DNA of 27,356 bases from Corinectria fuckeliana. Lineage: Eukaryota; Ascomycota; Sordariomycetes; Hypocreales; Nectriaceae. The stretch lies in contig WPDH01000346.1 in NCBI GenBank assembly GCA_019137255.1, forward strand, positions 1 through 27,356, read 5' to 3'. The translations under genes and the position numbers were made by a program. The notes beneath the pieces were generated by a model. The model searched no databases and was not told the DNA's origin. It was given only the letters and a program-made list of their open reading frames with translations. Shown here in pieces: positions 1 to 10,022 of the stretch (positions are counted from its first letter, which is position 1; the number at the start of each line of letters is the position of its first letter).

Positions 1-351
1 AAACACTTAAAGTACTACTTAGGTTAAATCTCCTCTAAATAGGGCTTAGTCTAATAAACCTTTATAGCTATAATTATATTCTAGTTATAAAGTTTATTTA
101 TTTCTATCAGTTTAGTTAATAATATAACTAGTAACTAGTAAGATCTAGCTATATAATAGCTTTATAACAGTTTTATAGTATATATCTTAATACTATTTGC
201 TTATTAGATATTTACTATAAGGTTCTTAAGTAAGCCTCTTATATAGCTAGTTAAGACTCTCTTAGCTACTACTATAAACTGCTTTAAGACCTAATATATA
301 CTTATACTAAAAATAGTAAGAATCTAAGTATTATCCTTTAGGAGATCTATA
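1..351. repeat. AT-rich, RIP-like left flank
   Basis: This stretch is overwhelmingly A and T, broken mostly by CTA, TAG and CTT words, and CA, TG and CG dinucleotides are nearly absent. Loss of CA and TG is the expected footprint of repeat-induced point mutation in ascomycetes. No coding potential remains. Composition returns to normal abruptly near position 352. It is probably an ancient transposon, but the element can no longer be identified by eye. Confidence 0.7.
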
Positions 352-360
352 ATTAGTCCG
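352..360 (-). promoter_or_regulatory. Candidate regulator site, ATTAGTCCG
   Basis: This is an exact copy of the 9-mer ATTAGTCCG (reverse CGGACTAAT), also found at 7442, 17495 and 22992. It sits at the edge of the AT-rich flank, about 1.1 kb upstream of the P450-1 start, so its link to that gene is weaker than for the other copies. A CGG triplet is the usual half-site of Zn2Cys6 regulators. Confidence 0.3.
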
Positions 361-1466
361 CGAAAGAGAACTATAATATCCCCGTTAGGGAGGCAACATA
401 AGGCTACTATAAGCAAGGGGTGACCCCTTAGGAGGGTGCGGTTAATAATCGTTACGGTATCTGATGGTGTGCGAGACGCGATATTAGGAGCCATACTAGG
501 CGACCTGATGATAATCTCCCTGCTGAGGCGAGGGGGGATTACCTTTGATAGTGGTGCTGTTGGGGACAGGAGCGTCCTCTTGTTGCGAGCGACTTAGGCC
601 CAGGTCGGGGCCTTAACGGGTGTTTTCTGAAGGGCAGCTGGAGTCTTCAATATATGTTTCTAAAAAAAACACGTAGGGTAAGTCTACTGGCAACATTACA
701 GCAATGAGCTACCTTGAACTAGAAGTAACATAGCACTTGACCGTAAATCAATTCGACACTCATAAACCTGCGGGGGGAAGCCACATTGGGCATATAAGCC
801 AGCTTAGCATCATAGATTGGAGTATTGCGCACTCTCTTTTGCCGGAGCTGGAAACACGATATTGCCACCTAAGTTCACCGTGTGACATCCAGTTCAAAGG
901 AAAGGAACCTCGTAGCCGCGATTAAATCTCCCTGGCTTTCAACAGGGTACAAACTACAAGGAGTACCCCGGATTCTCCCAAGTGACGCATCACCGCTAGT
1001 CAGATGCAGAGCCTCCAGAGACACAGTAGAGGTCATAGCTTCATGCACTCACCACGGGAGAATTCAACGCATTAGCCCAGACGGACGGTTTGACCTTGGA
1101 TAATCTCGAAAGAGTCAAGAGCTTAGCTCGGATCATCTTCAAATGAGAGACCGAAAGTTGGGGATTTCCCCAGGCGGACACATCAGTTCGGATCACCTGG
1201 TAACACTTTGAAAACGCCACCCGGGCTAGCCAAAACCACCGGAAACTAACAAGCGGAGCACCCCGGAAGCCCGAGTCTGTCCGTGGCTTTGCTTGGGACA
1301 TAAATGCAGTAGAATTTCCCTTTATGTGACATGCAAAGTGGACTGACTGGCAGACCTCCCTCGTGGCGTCGATACAAACCGATATCCGTCTTCCTCGTCC
1401 TCGCTTGTCAACATCCGCTGACAACGACGTAATCTCCCATCTCGTTGCCTCTTCTCCTCCCTCACC
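361..1466. other. Intergenic, upstream of P450-1
   Basis: Composition is normal and no protein-like reading frame was recognised; the short frames here look random. A CGGAC core (CGGACGGTT, 1082-1090) lies about 377 bp before the P450-1 start. A pyrimidine-rich run (about 1431-1465) directly precedes the ATG, as is common before fungal start codons. The first 300 bp may hold decayed mobile DNA, but nothing identifiable. Confidence 0.5.
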
Positions 1467-3520
1467 ATGATTCAGTTGAGCACAGATACTTTGTTGTCCA
1501 AGCCGGTAGCAGTCGCCGCCGTGGTGCTGTGCTGGCTGGTCTACAAACTGTTCCAGATTGGCAGACGTGACAAGCGTTACCCTCCTGGCCCTCCGACTCT
1601 ACCAATCCTCGGAAACTTGCACCAGGTCCCTATTACGGGCCTGTACAGAAAGTAAGTCAGTTGAAGGGCGCAGTAGTCCTCAGTGGTAGCTCATATGGCG
1701 CAGGTTCAAAGACTGGGGCGAAGAGTTCGGTGGCATCTACACGCTCAAGTTCGGATCGTCCACCGCCATCGTCCTCTACGACCGGAAGGCAGTCCACGAA
1801 CTCGTCGACAAAAAGGGACTCATCTATGCGGAACGGCCAAAGAGTTATGTGGCAGATCTCATCACGCGTGGCCACAGCATCGTCTTCTCTCCAGTTTCTC
1901 TATCACAGCGGGAAAAACGCAAGGTTGTCACACATAACCTTTCGGTGAGTAACGATCGTCCTGAAGCATGGACTCTTTCTGACCTAGCTTGTTAAGCCTC
2001 GGCTGCTGGATGAAAAGGTCGCACCGATGCAGGACGCAGAGTAAGCTATCCCAATCCCGCCTCGATCGTATCGATTCTGGGGTAGCATGGTACTCACTCT
2101 GGACTAGGATCACTGTCATGGTTGACCACATCCTCAAAGACCCGGACAACTTCTACAACCATATCAAGCGAACAACCTGCTCTATTGCATGTGCATTGAT
2201 CTACGGACAAAGGGGCTCAACATATGAGGACTTCTGGGGTCACGTAAGTAACGGCCCATTCCATCGTAGAGAAGATGCTAATGCGGTCATTTAGTGTGTC
2301 TACAACGCGCTGGAAAAGGTTAGTGTCCCACTTCTGTGCTCTTTTGCGTGAAGAGGCACTGACTCTACATAAGTTTGGCGAGGCATTGGAACCTGGCGCA
2401 AATCCCCCGGTCGACCAATTCCCTATCTTGAAGTATATCCCGACACGGTGGGCTGCGTGGAAGCGTCGCGCATCGTATGCCGGTGATGTCATGGAAGAGG
2501 TATGGACAGAAGCTCGCCGGCGAGTTGATGAGCGGCGACGTCACGGCGACAACCGAAACTGCATTGCAGACCGCTTTCTCGACGAGTATGCTGAGAAGGG
2601 AGCCAAAAGGGGTCTCAAGCTGCCCAACCACGAGGTGGACATGTTGTTTGGAGAGATGGTTGAAGGGGGGGCTGAGACGACTTCTTCCTCAATGCTGACC
2701 GCAATCCTGGCCCTTGCTAAGAACCCCCATGTTCAAGCCAAAGCCCGGAAAGAGCTCGACAGGGTTTGCGGATCTAGCAGGTAAGTTCTCCATCAACAGC
2801 GGTGTTTGTGGTATTACTAAACCTTCTCTAGAATGCCTGAGTGGTCTGACTTTGGCAAGCTTCCGTACATCAACTGCATTGTCAAGGAAGGGCTACGATG
2901 GAGACCTGCGTAAGTCCCAATGCCGTGCTACAGTTGCTCTGCATCATGTTCTGACACTGGTAACACAGCCTCTCTACTGGCATACCACATTGCGTCTCCG
3001 AGGATAACTGGTATGAGGGCATGCTCATTCCGAAGGGTGCAATCATCTTCATCCCGCTTTGGGCTTTGCAGCACTCCGAGAGAATTGGCTACGACGACCC
3101 TTTCACTTTCAACCCGGATCGCTATCTGAATCACCCCAAGTTGGCCAACGACTACGCGGGCAGTGCTGACTATAACAAACGAGATAAGTTTCCCCGCTGA
3201 GTATGGAAGCATCTGAACGGACGCCCTGCTAACATGCGCCTCGCGCTTTACATCACTACGGATACGGTGCAGGACGGCGGATGTGTCCAGGAATCCACCT
3301 GGCCGAACGTAACCAGTGGCGCATTATCGCCAAACTGCTCTGGGCCTTTGAGATCCAGGAGCCGGAAGGAGTTCAGTTGGACCCAAATGCATACAAGGAA
3401 GGCCTCTTGCACGCTCCCGCGCCTTTCAAGGCCGTCTTCAAGCCCAGAGGTCAAGAGTATGTCGATACCATCTCTCGCAGCATTGAACAGTCGCTACAGG
3501 ACTTGGCTATATACAACTAA
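1467..3520 (+). CDS. Cytochrome P450, CYP504/CYP619-like (P450-1)
   Basis: Microsomal P450 of the group annotated as phenylacetate or cresol hydroxylases, predicted to hydroxylate an aromatic ring or side chain. Nine exons fit: 1467-1651, 1704-1944, 1997-2040, 2108-2243, 2295-2318, 2374-2780, 2832-2909, 2969-3183 and 3252-3520, giving 532 residues, the usual P450 length. Visible are an N-terminal membrane segment (about residues 12-28), the proline hinge YPPGPPTLPILGN, the I-helix EGGAETT, the ExxR motif in KEGLRWRP, and the heme loop YGAGRRMCPG with Cys455. The last intron (3184-3251) fits only as an AT-AC intron. Exon 3 could instead start at 1988, adding LVK. Exon 5 has only 24 nt. Five intron positions are shared with P450-2, so the two are paralogues. 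Substrate is unknown. If the AT-AC intron is not spliced, the gene is dead. Confidence 0.87.
3184..3251 (+). other. Probable AT-AC intron in P450-1
   Basis: The intron begins ATAAGT and ends TTTAC, with a TGCTAAC branch site at 3227-3233, 19 nt from the end. Removing exactly these 68 nt joins ...NKRD to HYGYGAGRR, matching NRDHYNYGAGRR of P450-2. No GT-AG choice keeps both the frame and the heme loop. ATAAGT...AC is the known signature of AT-AC introns handled by the major (U2) spliceosome. Confidence 0.75.
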
Positions 3521-4079
3521 GTGTTAGAGACACCAGGTTTAGATACTTACTTGAATTGCATTGGTGTTGATTTGGATCATAATTGCAACCCCAACCAGTG
3601 ACCTGTGCCGTATCTGTACGAAGGGTTAGGTATATGTAGACATGGTAAGTTGTATTAAGCCTTCACATTGAGTCTTTAACGTGTTACAATTGCTTGTCAA
3701 CGATGATGCACGATCCGAGCATAAAGAACAGCCCGTAGTGATATTTTTCTTGTCTTCTTAAGTTACATTGTAACAAATGCGACTCCCTTCGCCGTACACT
3801 TATGCTTTTAGTCTGTTACACGCTGCAACTGTAAATAGTCCGACGGTGGAACTCTGTCCACGACGGCCTAATGTTTTATCAGCGGCTCCATCCCCCCCTG
3901 CGATCATTGGCGCGGAGGGGCCGATGATCGGTCTGGTGCAATAGAGCGATCGAGAGTGGTACAAATTGGGAGCAGTTCTATTGTAAAGGCCCGTATCTCA
4001 TTATCAACTGTCCCAATTATCTGCACATATCTCCAAAAACACTATTCTTAATCGGGTTATCAGATCTTTCACTATCGCC
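3521..4079. other. Intergenic: P450-1 3' end and SnoaL promoter
   Basis: No reading frame of note. The region holds the 3' end of P450-1 and the promoter of the SnoaL-like gene. AATAGTCCG occurs at 3834-3842. Confidence 0.5.
3834..3842 (-). promoter_or_regulatory. Candidate regulator site, AATAGTCCG
   Basis: One-base variant of ATTAGTCCG, located 238 bp upstream of the SnoaL-like start. The same variant appears in reverse upstream of the ABM-like gene (6146-6154). A further CGG follows immediately after CCGA. Confidence 0.4.
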
Positions 4080-4754
4080 ATGGACAAGAACGGATTTGTG
4101 GCCGACGATGTGGGTACCAATTAGCCAATGCTTAACAAGAGGTACTGACAAGGCTTAGGCCCAGTACAGCGATGCCAAGAACCAATTCAAGTTCTTGCAG
4201 ATGCCGCCGAGCAAGGTGAGTTGGACAGTCTTCAGCCTGCCCGGTACATACTCATTGTACCAAAGTATCACAATGCCAAGCTTGACAAGGAAGAGCAAGA
4301 GGTTATGGACCAGCTCTACCGCGGCTGGCTTCATTACTGGAACCACGAGTCTCGAGCCGACTTTCACAACGGTATGAATGGGGCTCGTCGCTTCTACGAT
4401 TTCGAGGACATGGTCAGCTACGACATGTTTGGCAATAGCATTCGCGGCGACTTCAAACAGCACTTTGAGGCCATTTTCCCCTTTTGGAACGACGGAAACA
4501 TGGAGTATAAAGATATCGAGATTACCGCCCTGTCCAAGCAATACGCCTACTCCACCATGATCCAGCACACTTGGGGGACTGCTGGCGGCGTGGCTTTCGA
4601 CACAGCCTTTCGGCGCACGGGTATTGCTAGGAAGAACAAACAGGGCCAGTGGAAATGGATTCACGAGCATCTCAGCTTCCCGACTGATATGAAGACTCAA
4701 AAAGCTGACTTTACAGCTTCTCTTGATCCCCTAGAGGCAACGAAGCTTAGCTGA
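4080..4754 (+). CDS. SnoaL-like / NTF2-fold protein
   Basis: Small protein of about 186 residues with the look of the SnoaL-like (NTF2 fold) superfamily, whose members act as cyclases, isomerases, hydratases or dehydratases on small cyclic substrates. Three exons fit: 4080-4109, 4159-4215 and 4281-4754, all phase 0. Typical segments are YRGWLHYWNHESRADFH, FGNSIRGDFKQHFE and the C-terminal GQWKWIHEHLSFPTDM strand. The first two exons rest only on splice signals (donors GTGGGT and GTGAGT) and frame, so the N-terminus is less certain; the third exon could instead start at 4266. It has no signal peptide or membrane segment and is probably cytosolic. By context it may isomerise or hydrate a ring-cleavage intermediate; the exact reaction cannot be read from the sequence. 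Confidence 0.75.
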
Positions 4755-5145
4755 GGGTGGAGTATAGATTTCGAGTACTCAAATGGTCTTTCAATGAACA
4801 ATTGCGTACTCAAAGGTGCTTGACGTAGTGATTGTCCTAGGTTTGCCCTGACACGGTGGCGCGGAGAAGATATGCCCTAGCTTGACGAGCTCTGCCAGTC
4901 TTCCTATCTAAAATGTGGCGCTGTTCAGGATGCCGTACATATATACCTTGTCGGCTGACCCTAAAAGAAAATATCTGAGAAACACTACGCCATTTTTACA
5001 ATAATTCTCAATAGTGCCGTAGAAAACAAAATTGAAAGAGTCTTGTTAATACGGAAGAAACACGGCTTGAAGCCACGTTTCCCCAGCTCTATAGAGCCTG
5101 TAACTAACTAAGGCTGATCTTTTCTGACACACATCTTCCGGCCTC
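4755..5145. other. Convergent intergenic region
   Basis: The region lies between the 3' ends of the SnoaL-like (+) and ABM-like (-) genes. It is moderately AT-rich with no open frame. It presumably carries both polyadenylation regions; no other structure was noticed. Confidence 0.5.
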
Positions 5146-5967
5146 TCAAGCGGCATCGTGCCTAGAAATCTTGTCAATGTAGCCGCTGAAGGCTCGAGAC
5201 CGATGCAGCGACGTCTTGGTAACAAAGCCCCCATTCTCATCAAGGGTCGATACTATGAAAGATTTGTATATCTCCGATGACCTGAAATTTGTGAAGTCTT
5301 CCTCTGTTCTTGTCCTGGGAAGTGTTAGTATACGCCGAGGGGTGATCATAAAGCCAACAGCGACAGTACCTTATCCAAAGCGTCGCAAGGGTCAAATCGC
5401 TACACTCTCGTAGCACTGCGCAACTCTGGACGCCCTGGTCGACTGGTAACTCCTTCGCCTTCCTAGAAACTGCTTCTAGACAGCCCAGAACAACGTCGCG
5501 TGCTGCACGATCGTGTGCCCAGAAGTGCAACACTACGACAAAGCTATCCTTTGAGTCTGCAGCTTCATCGTCAGCCCGCGACAGGAACCCACCAACCAGG
5601 TCGTAATGATGAAGGTCATAATCTTCTTTCAACAGCTTGTCCTCGTCGACCTTGGCCATCTCCACCCTGAAGGTCTCTGTAGCTTGGTGGCCTATGAAGA
5701 AGCCAACAGCGTGGCTGTAGCCTTCTAGGCCCCAGATCGTATCCGGCTCGCCATCCAAGTCCTGGCCCCAATAGTATGAGCTGCCGTGTAGTTCGGTGGC
5801 TGAGACGCCGCAAAGACCAACAAGTCTCTCCGTCCACTTTGGGGAGCATTTCCAGTTAGTAAGAGTAGATCGGAGGAATTTGACGCGTGGGGGCTGACTT
5901 TTTGAAACGAGTCCTCGGAACCCACTACACGGGCAACAACGTAAAACGGAAGCGTAGAGGAATGCAT
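5146..5967 (-). CDS. ABM-type dimeric alpha-beta barrel protein
   Basis: Resembles fungal proteins of the antibiotic-biosynthesis-monooxygenase (ABM, dimeric alpha-beta barrel) superfamily, seen as two related halves. Exons on the minus strand: 5967-5899, 5836-5370 and 5314-5146, giving 234 residues. Characteristic parts are FYVVARV at the N-terminus, YYWGQDLDGEPDTIWGLEGY (about residues 44-63), FVVVLHFWA at the start of the second half, and SSEIYKSF near the end. The last intron (GTACTG...CCCAG) is secure. The first uses a weak GTCAGC donor, but it gives the right frame, a 62-nt intron and a TACTAAC branch site, and P450-2 uses the same donor. The role is unknown: quinol oxidation or binding of an unstable intermediate is possible. 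It has its own promoter with two CGGAC elements. Confidence 0.72.
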
Positions 5968-6377
5968 TTCAGCGGGGAGACTCGAGGATTGGCTGTAAGG
6001 TGTGTGCGGGGAAATGATATCGACTATAGAGCGGAGCTATGTTCAACTCTCCATACTAATATATGTGTCTACACATCCGAGAAAGGAAGTATTCTAACTG
6101 TAGAGTCCATACTCACGTGGGATGGCACCTGAAGCGGACGAATACCGGACTATTCAATCTGGAGCATCGGCGCATTGGCGTATGCCGGATGAGAGATGAG
6201 CACTTGATGTAGGAGAATCATTGCATATGTTAATTATCCCGTGTTTTGGGACAAACACCTGTGAGCAATTACACGCTCTCAGATATTCTAGTTTGACAAT
6301 AATCAAAGAAAGCAAGCTTGGATACTACTAATCTCACAATGACAGCTGTCCAACTATGTGCTCACTTTACTCGTCAT
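5968..6377. other. Intergenic: ABM promoter and SDR-remnant 3' end
   Basis: No coding signal. The region contains the paired CGGAC element at 6135-6154 and the presumed 3' end of the SDR pseudogene. Confidence 0.45.
6135..6154 (+). promoter_or_regulatory. Paired CGGAC element upstream of ABM-like gene
   Basis: Two direct CGGAC cores start 11 bp apart (6135 and 6146); the second reads CGGACTATT. The element lies 168-187 bp upstream of the ABM-like start, a typical distance for a fungal upstream activating site. Confidence 0.42.
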
Positions 6378-7236
6378 CTAGCAAGCCAAATATCCCCCGT
6401 CTATGTTCCAGTGTGCTAGTGACTCTGGTTAGAACCCGAAGAGCTGCTCGCGGATTGGAGGCACTCACCACCTGTCACATAAGATGCATCATCACTGAGT
6501 AAGAAACACAAAATGTTGATTCTGATTCTCTGCATCGCCTACTCTCCAGCAGCTGACTCGGTAAGGCTAATGACGCCGAATCTGCTGCTGGCATAAGCGG
6601 AACTATGCGGCAAACAGTTGTGCCAGCCACGTTCACGGTGGCGCCCCCCGGACGTAGCAGCTTTGGGAGCTCAGCTCGCATGCAATTCATCACTCCAGTG
6701 AGGTTCACCGCCAAGGCAAAGTCCCAGTCGTCCTGGACCTACCGGTTGCTGCCAGTCAGTGGACTCGGCTGTGGGACGGACTCGGGAAGAGGGAACTGTA
6801 CGATGGTTTCGACGACAGTTTCGCCAGTTCCACCAGCGACGCCGGCGACTTTGGCAGCACCATGTTGAGCACCAAACGTGTTGAACGCCTCCTGGATCCA
6901 GCTTTCGACCTCGTGGCGATTCCGCACATCTACTTTCGTCGCGAGTATCTGTGCTCCTCCGATCTTTCGACCTGCAATCGGTCAACGGACCAGGCGTGCA
7001 GATGCTCGGTTTTGAATCGGAAAACGGCCTACACGCGTCTGCGGTCTTTGTCAATTCAGCCTAATTCTGGTCGCTAATTGCAAGGCCGGCGGCTTCCTTT
7101 TCCGCAAACTGCAGGGCTGTGGCCCGACCAATGCCCTGTCTATTATCAGTCGTTGAGCGCTCATGGTCAATTGAGTTGTAAGATAGAGACTCACAGACGC
7201 GGCCCCTGTAGTGCAGTAAAACTTGCCTTTGAACAT
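6378..7236 (-). pseudogene. Short-chain dehydrogenase/reductase pseudogene
   Basis: Remnant of a classical NAD(P)-dependent SDR. It begins MFKGKFYCTTGAAS, is interrupted by an intron (7194-7136), then continues GIGRATALQFAEKEAAG, completing the TGxxxGIG cofactor motif. Further family landmarks are ATKVDVRNRHEVESW, AGVAGGTGE, DWDFALAVNLTGV and, in another frame, FGVISLTESAAGE. The C-terminus (FLLSDDASYVTG, then HWNIDGGY after an intron) is still legible. Lesions: an in-frame TAG at 7063-7061; a frameshift near 6590-6600 that disrupts the YxxxK region, now YASSRFG, so the catalytic Lys is also replaced; a TAG at 6541-6539; and loss of roughly 45-55 codons between INILC and FLLSDD (about 6505). 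Introns keep good splice sites. An intact copy could have oxidised an alcohol intermediate of the pathway. Confidence 0.85.
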
Positions 7237-7441
7237 ATTTCTTGTAGGGTAGACTCTAATCCTCCAAGCTGAACGGCGACGAGGGATCAAGGTATTAGGA
7301 CACGATACCAGCTAGCACTTATCAAAGGATACGCTATTAGCCACCAAAACCTCGAAAATCCACGCGGGTAGGGAGACGGGCGAATTCAATCAAAACGTCT
7401 TGGCACCGGGATAATCCAAGTTGACTTAAACATCCCGTGCT

Positions 7442-7450
7442 ATTAGTCCG
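7442..7450 (-). promoter_or_regulatory. Candidate regulator site, ATTAGTCCG
   Basis: Exact copy of the cluster's recurring 9-mer, 206 bp upstream of the SDR pseudogene start and about 915 bp from the FAH start. It survives although the SDR gene itself is broken. Confidence 0.4.
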
Positions 7451-8234
7451 TCTGGATACACCAATCAGCAACTGCCGTCCCCGCAAGTCACCCGGAAATC
7501 TTTGCATTAACGCAGAACTTGCATTGGAATACGGCCCTCCGTGTCGAACAGTATCATGTGGCCTAGGACCGGGAAATGGCCTCTGGCGATAAGGTGTTTA
7601 CGTCACTTTACCGACGTTGATTCACGAGCCTAAGGTGGCCGATAAAGACCCGAAGATTAATCACTGGGAAACCACTACAAAAGTAATTATTACTCATGGA
7701 AGTAAAGTTCGGTATCATTTAGCGAGCTGGTTAACGAGGCTTTTCATGGGAGACTAGTAGTTCCCAGTCCCTAGATAGACTAGTCAGGCATGACCTTTGG
7801 GACAGCCCAGACAGCCGTTAATGTTGTCTCTCTGCATAGTTGATCTCTGAACTTGATGAGGCGCGCATCGCACCAGGATCAGTCACGCCTACGATGGACA
7901 ATGACTTCTGGAATGACCTCTTATTTGGGACAGTTAATGAAGAAAGGCTTTGGTTGAGACTAGCTTTGTGAAGGTGTCCCTCGTTCAGCATATCAGGAAA
8001 CAGTGTTAGGTGAAATCATCGTGGTGCTGAGTGAAGAGACAAGTAATCACGGGAAGAAGTGATTGTCTGAGATCAAACGGCAACGTGTGTCTCTATGAAC
8101 TAAGTGCAACTAAATGCGACGCATCCGATCTAGCTAAATATCGGGCCTACCATATCCAGAAAAGAGGGAGATAGGAATGGAGGGCCTCGGGCTATTTACG
8201 GCCGATATCGCTCCCATTGGAAACCGCTTTATTT

Positions 8235-8243
8235 ATCCGTCCG
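8235..8243 (-). promoter_or_regulatory. Candidate CGGAC-type site upstream of FAH gene
   Basis: ATCCGTCCG (reverse CGGACGGAT), 122 bp upstream of the FAH start. The same CGGACGGAT word occurs at 17476-17484 in the regulator/P450-2 promoter. Confidence 0.35.
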
Positions 8244-8364
8244 TCACCTGGTGGATACTAACCAACGCCGTGACGGCTCTAGTGAGCATGCTTATATACC
8301 CGTAATATCACCAGGCTCAGAAACTTGCCAACAAATCTCGCCGAAAAACGACCCCATCCCAACC

Positions 8365-9437
8365 ATGGCTCCCAACTGGACTCGTTTGATACGCTTCGTA
8401 GCTGTCGAGGATGGCCACACCCACCTAGGCGAGGTAGAGGATGGATCGCTGGATATCGGTCTTGCCTCCTTTGAAGGGAGAAAAATCTCAGCTCGCCTGG
8501 TCCTGGGTTCTATCTTTGACGGTCAGGTCACTGACAAGGTCTTGACTGTGGCTCAGGTTCGCTCGTCATGTAAGCTCTCACACGTGGACAGTCCTGACGT
8601 AAAGTAGCTCCTGTCCCCCATCTCCATGAGAGAGGTGCCCATCATCCGCTGCCTAGGGCTAAACTACCACGACCACGCCAAAGAGGCTAACATGCCCGTG
8701 CCCTCGCACCCGGTGTTATTCATCAAGCCGCGAACCGCGCTCTCTGGGCCTCACCCACAGACTATAACCATCCCCAGATTTGTGCAGGACGAGACGACCG
8801 ACTACGAGGCTGAGTTGACAGTCATCATCTCCAAAGAGGGCAAGGACATTCCCGAGTCGAGGGCCATGGAGTACGTGTTGGGATATACATGTGGGAACGA
8901 CGTGAGCGCGAGAACAGAGCAGTTCCGCAACAGCCAGTGGTCGTTTTCTAAAGGTGAGAAGACTCCGCCGGCAAAGCAAGGTGCTAGAATTTGACTGATA
9001 CTTGTTACTCCGTAGGGCTCGACAGATCTGCACCGCTCGGCCCTGCTTTGGTGTCCAAGATGGTCCTCACTGACCCACAGAATCTCTCCATCGCAGCAAC
9101 ATTGAACGGTGAAACCGTCCAGAAATCACACACAAAGGAGATGATATTCTCTATCGAAAAGACAATTGCGTTTCTCTCTCAGGGCACGACCCTCGAGCAA
9201 GGAACGGTCATCATGATGGGCACTCCGCCAGGTATGTATGACGCCTCCTCCGTTGCCATCACCGTCTCATGTTTCACAGGCATTGGCGCAATGAGAAACC
9301 CCAAGCTTTGGCTCAAGGACGGCGACGACATGCGCGTCTATATCGAAGGCATTGGTATGTGATGTCTGCCATACGGGCACTGACTTGTTTATTGACGCGT
9401 GACAGGTACTCTCATTAACAAAGTGCATTACGAATAG
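8365..9437 (+). CDS. Fumarylacetoacetate hydrolase-family protein
   Basis: FAH-superfamily enzyme, cutting or isomerising 2,4-diketo or hydroxydienoate ring-cleavage products with a divalent metal. Five exons fit: 8365-8556, 8608-8953, 9016-9231, 9280-9354 and 9406-9437, giving 286 residues, normal for the FAHD/HpaG type. Landmarks: CLGLNYHDHAKEA, FIKPRTALSGP, DYEAELTVII (the metal-binding Glu pair), GYTCGNDVSAR, PLGPALVSK and the closing GTPPGIG. The first intron uses a weak GTTCGC donor; a better-looking GTAAGC at 8570 would break the frame, and P450-2 has a similar GTTCGT donor, so the model holds. The other introns are standard. The ATG at 8365 has a good context (ACCATGG) and a TATATA box about 70 bp upstream. 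In context it probably acts right after the extradiol dioxygenase. Confidence 0.9.
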
Positions 9438-10022
9438 ACAGCTGTTGGTCTTTAGCGAGGGAGCTGGAAGAACACGCGTCGCACTCAGGTTCCCAATAGA
9501 AGCTGGACGTTCTCCATATGAGGTGATTTGTTTCTTGTGGAGTCACCTCGGTGGTCGTCATCTGAACCTCGCTCATTAGCTACTATACAGACTTGGAGCA
9601 TTGAACTAGAAATATTCCACCCTAAATATTGGTCAAATGCAGCCGACGTATATGCTCCAATGTTGAGCACAATGATGAAGGTAAAGGATCATGGTGGTCT
9701 GGAGCTTGAAGACGCCTGTGGAATTAGAAAGAATCTGTTAGTCTACAGCTAAAATTGACAACAAAACCAAAGAAATCGTGAAATAGTCTACTACACTCTG
9801 ATTACCCCTATGATAGGACTACCCTCAAATGACCACAGGATGATTAGACATGCAAGCTCGCTATGGTAGGCTAGGACTTTGGAAATGCAAACGTAAAATG
9901 AATGTTCAAGGCCGTCTATCATATCCGGTCATACTTAAGATACAGTGTGTAAAAAAAGGAGCCCATACTCGCAGTCTTGAACGGAAATAACGCTCCACGT
10001 CCAGCAACCCAAAGTCGTACTT
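9438..10022. other. Convergent intergenic region
   Basis: The region lies between the 3' ends of the FAH (+) and dioxygenase (-) genes. No frame resembles a protein and no repeat or RNA gene was noticed. Confidence 0.5.

Larger units (their letters stand above)
7237..8364. other. Divergent promoter region, SDR remnant / FAH gene
   Basis: No protein-coding frame was recognised in this 1.1 kb. It separates two divergent genes and holds ATTAGTCCG at 7442-7450, ATCCGTCCG at 8235-8243 and a TATATA box at 8291-8296, about 70 bp before the FAH start. An upstream in-frame ATG at 8251 would add 38 residues unlike the family, so the later ATG is preferred. Confidence 0.55.

Noticed and set aside
1041..1424. 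127-codon minus-strand frame upstream of P450-1
   Set aside because: It shows no family resemblance, no exon signals and random composition; more likely promoter DNA.
3188..3207. GT-AG alternative for the last P450-1 intron (donor GTTTCC at 3188, acceptors after 3194-3209)
   Set aside because: Every available AG either leads into a stop codon or removes the YGYGAG part of the heme loop.
8251..8364. Upstream ATG at 8251 as start of the FAH-family protein
   Set aside because: It adds 38 residues unlike the family, lies upstream of the TATATA box at 8291, and the ATG at 8365 has a better context.
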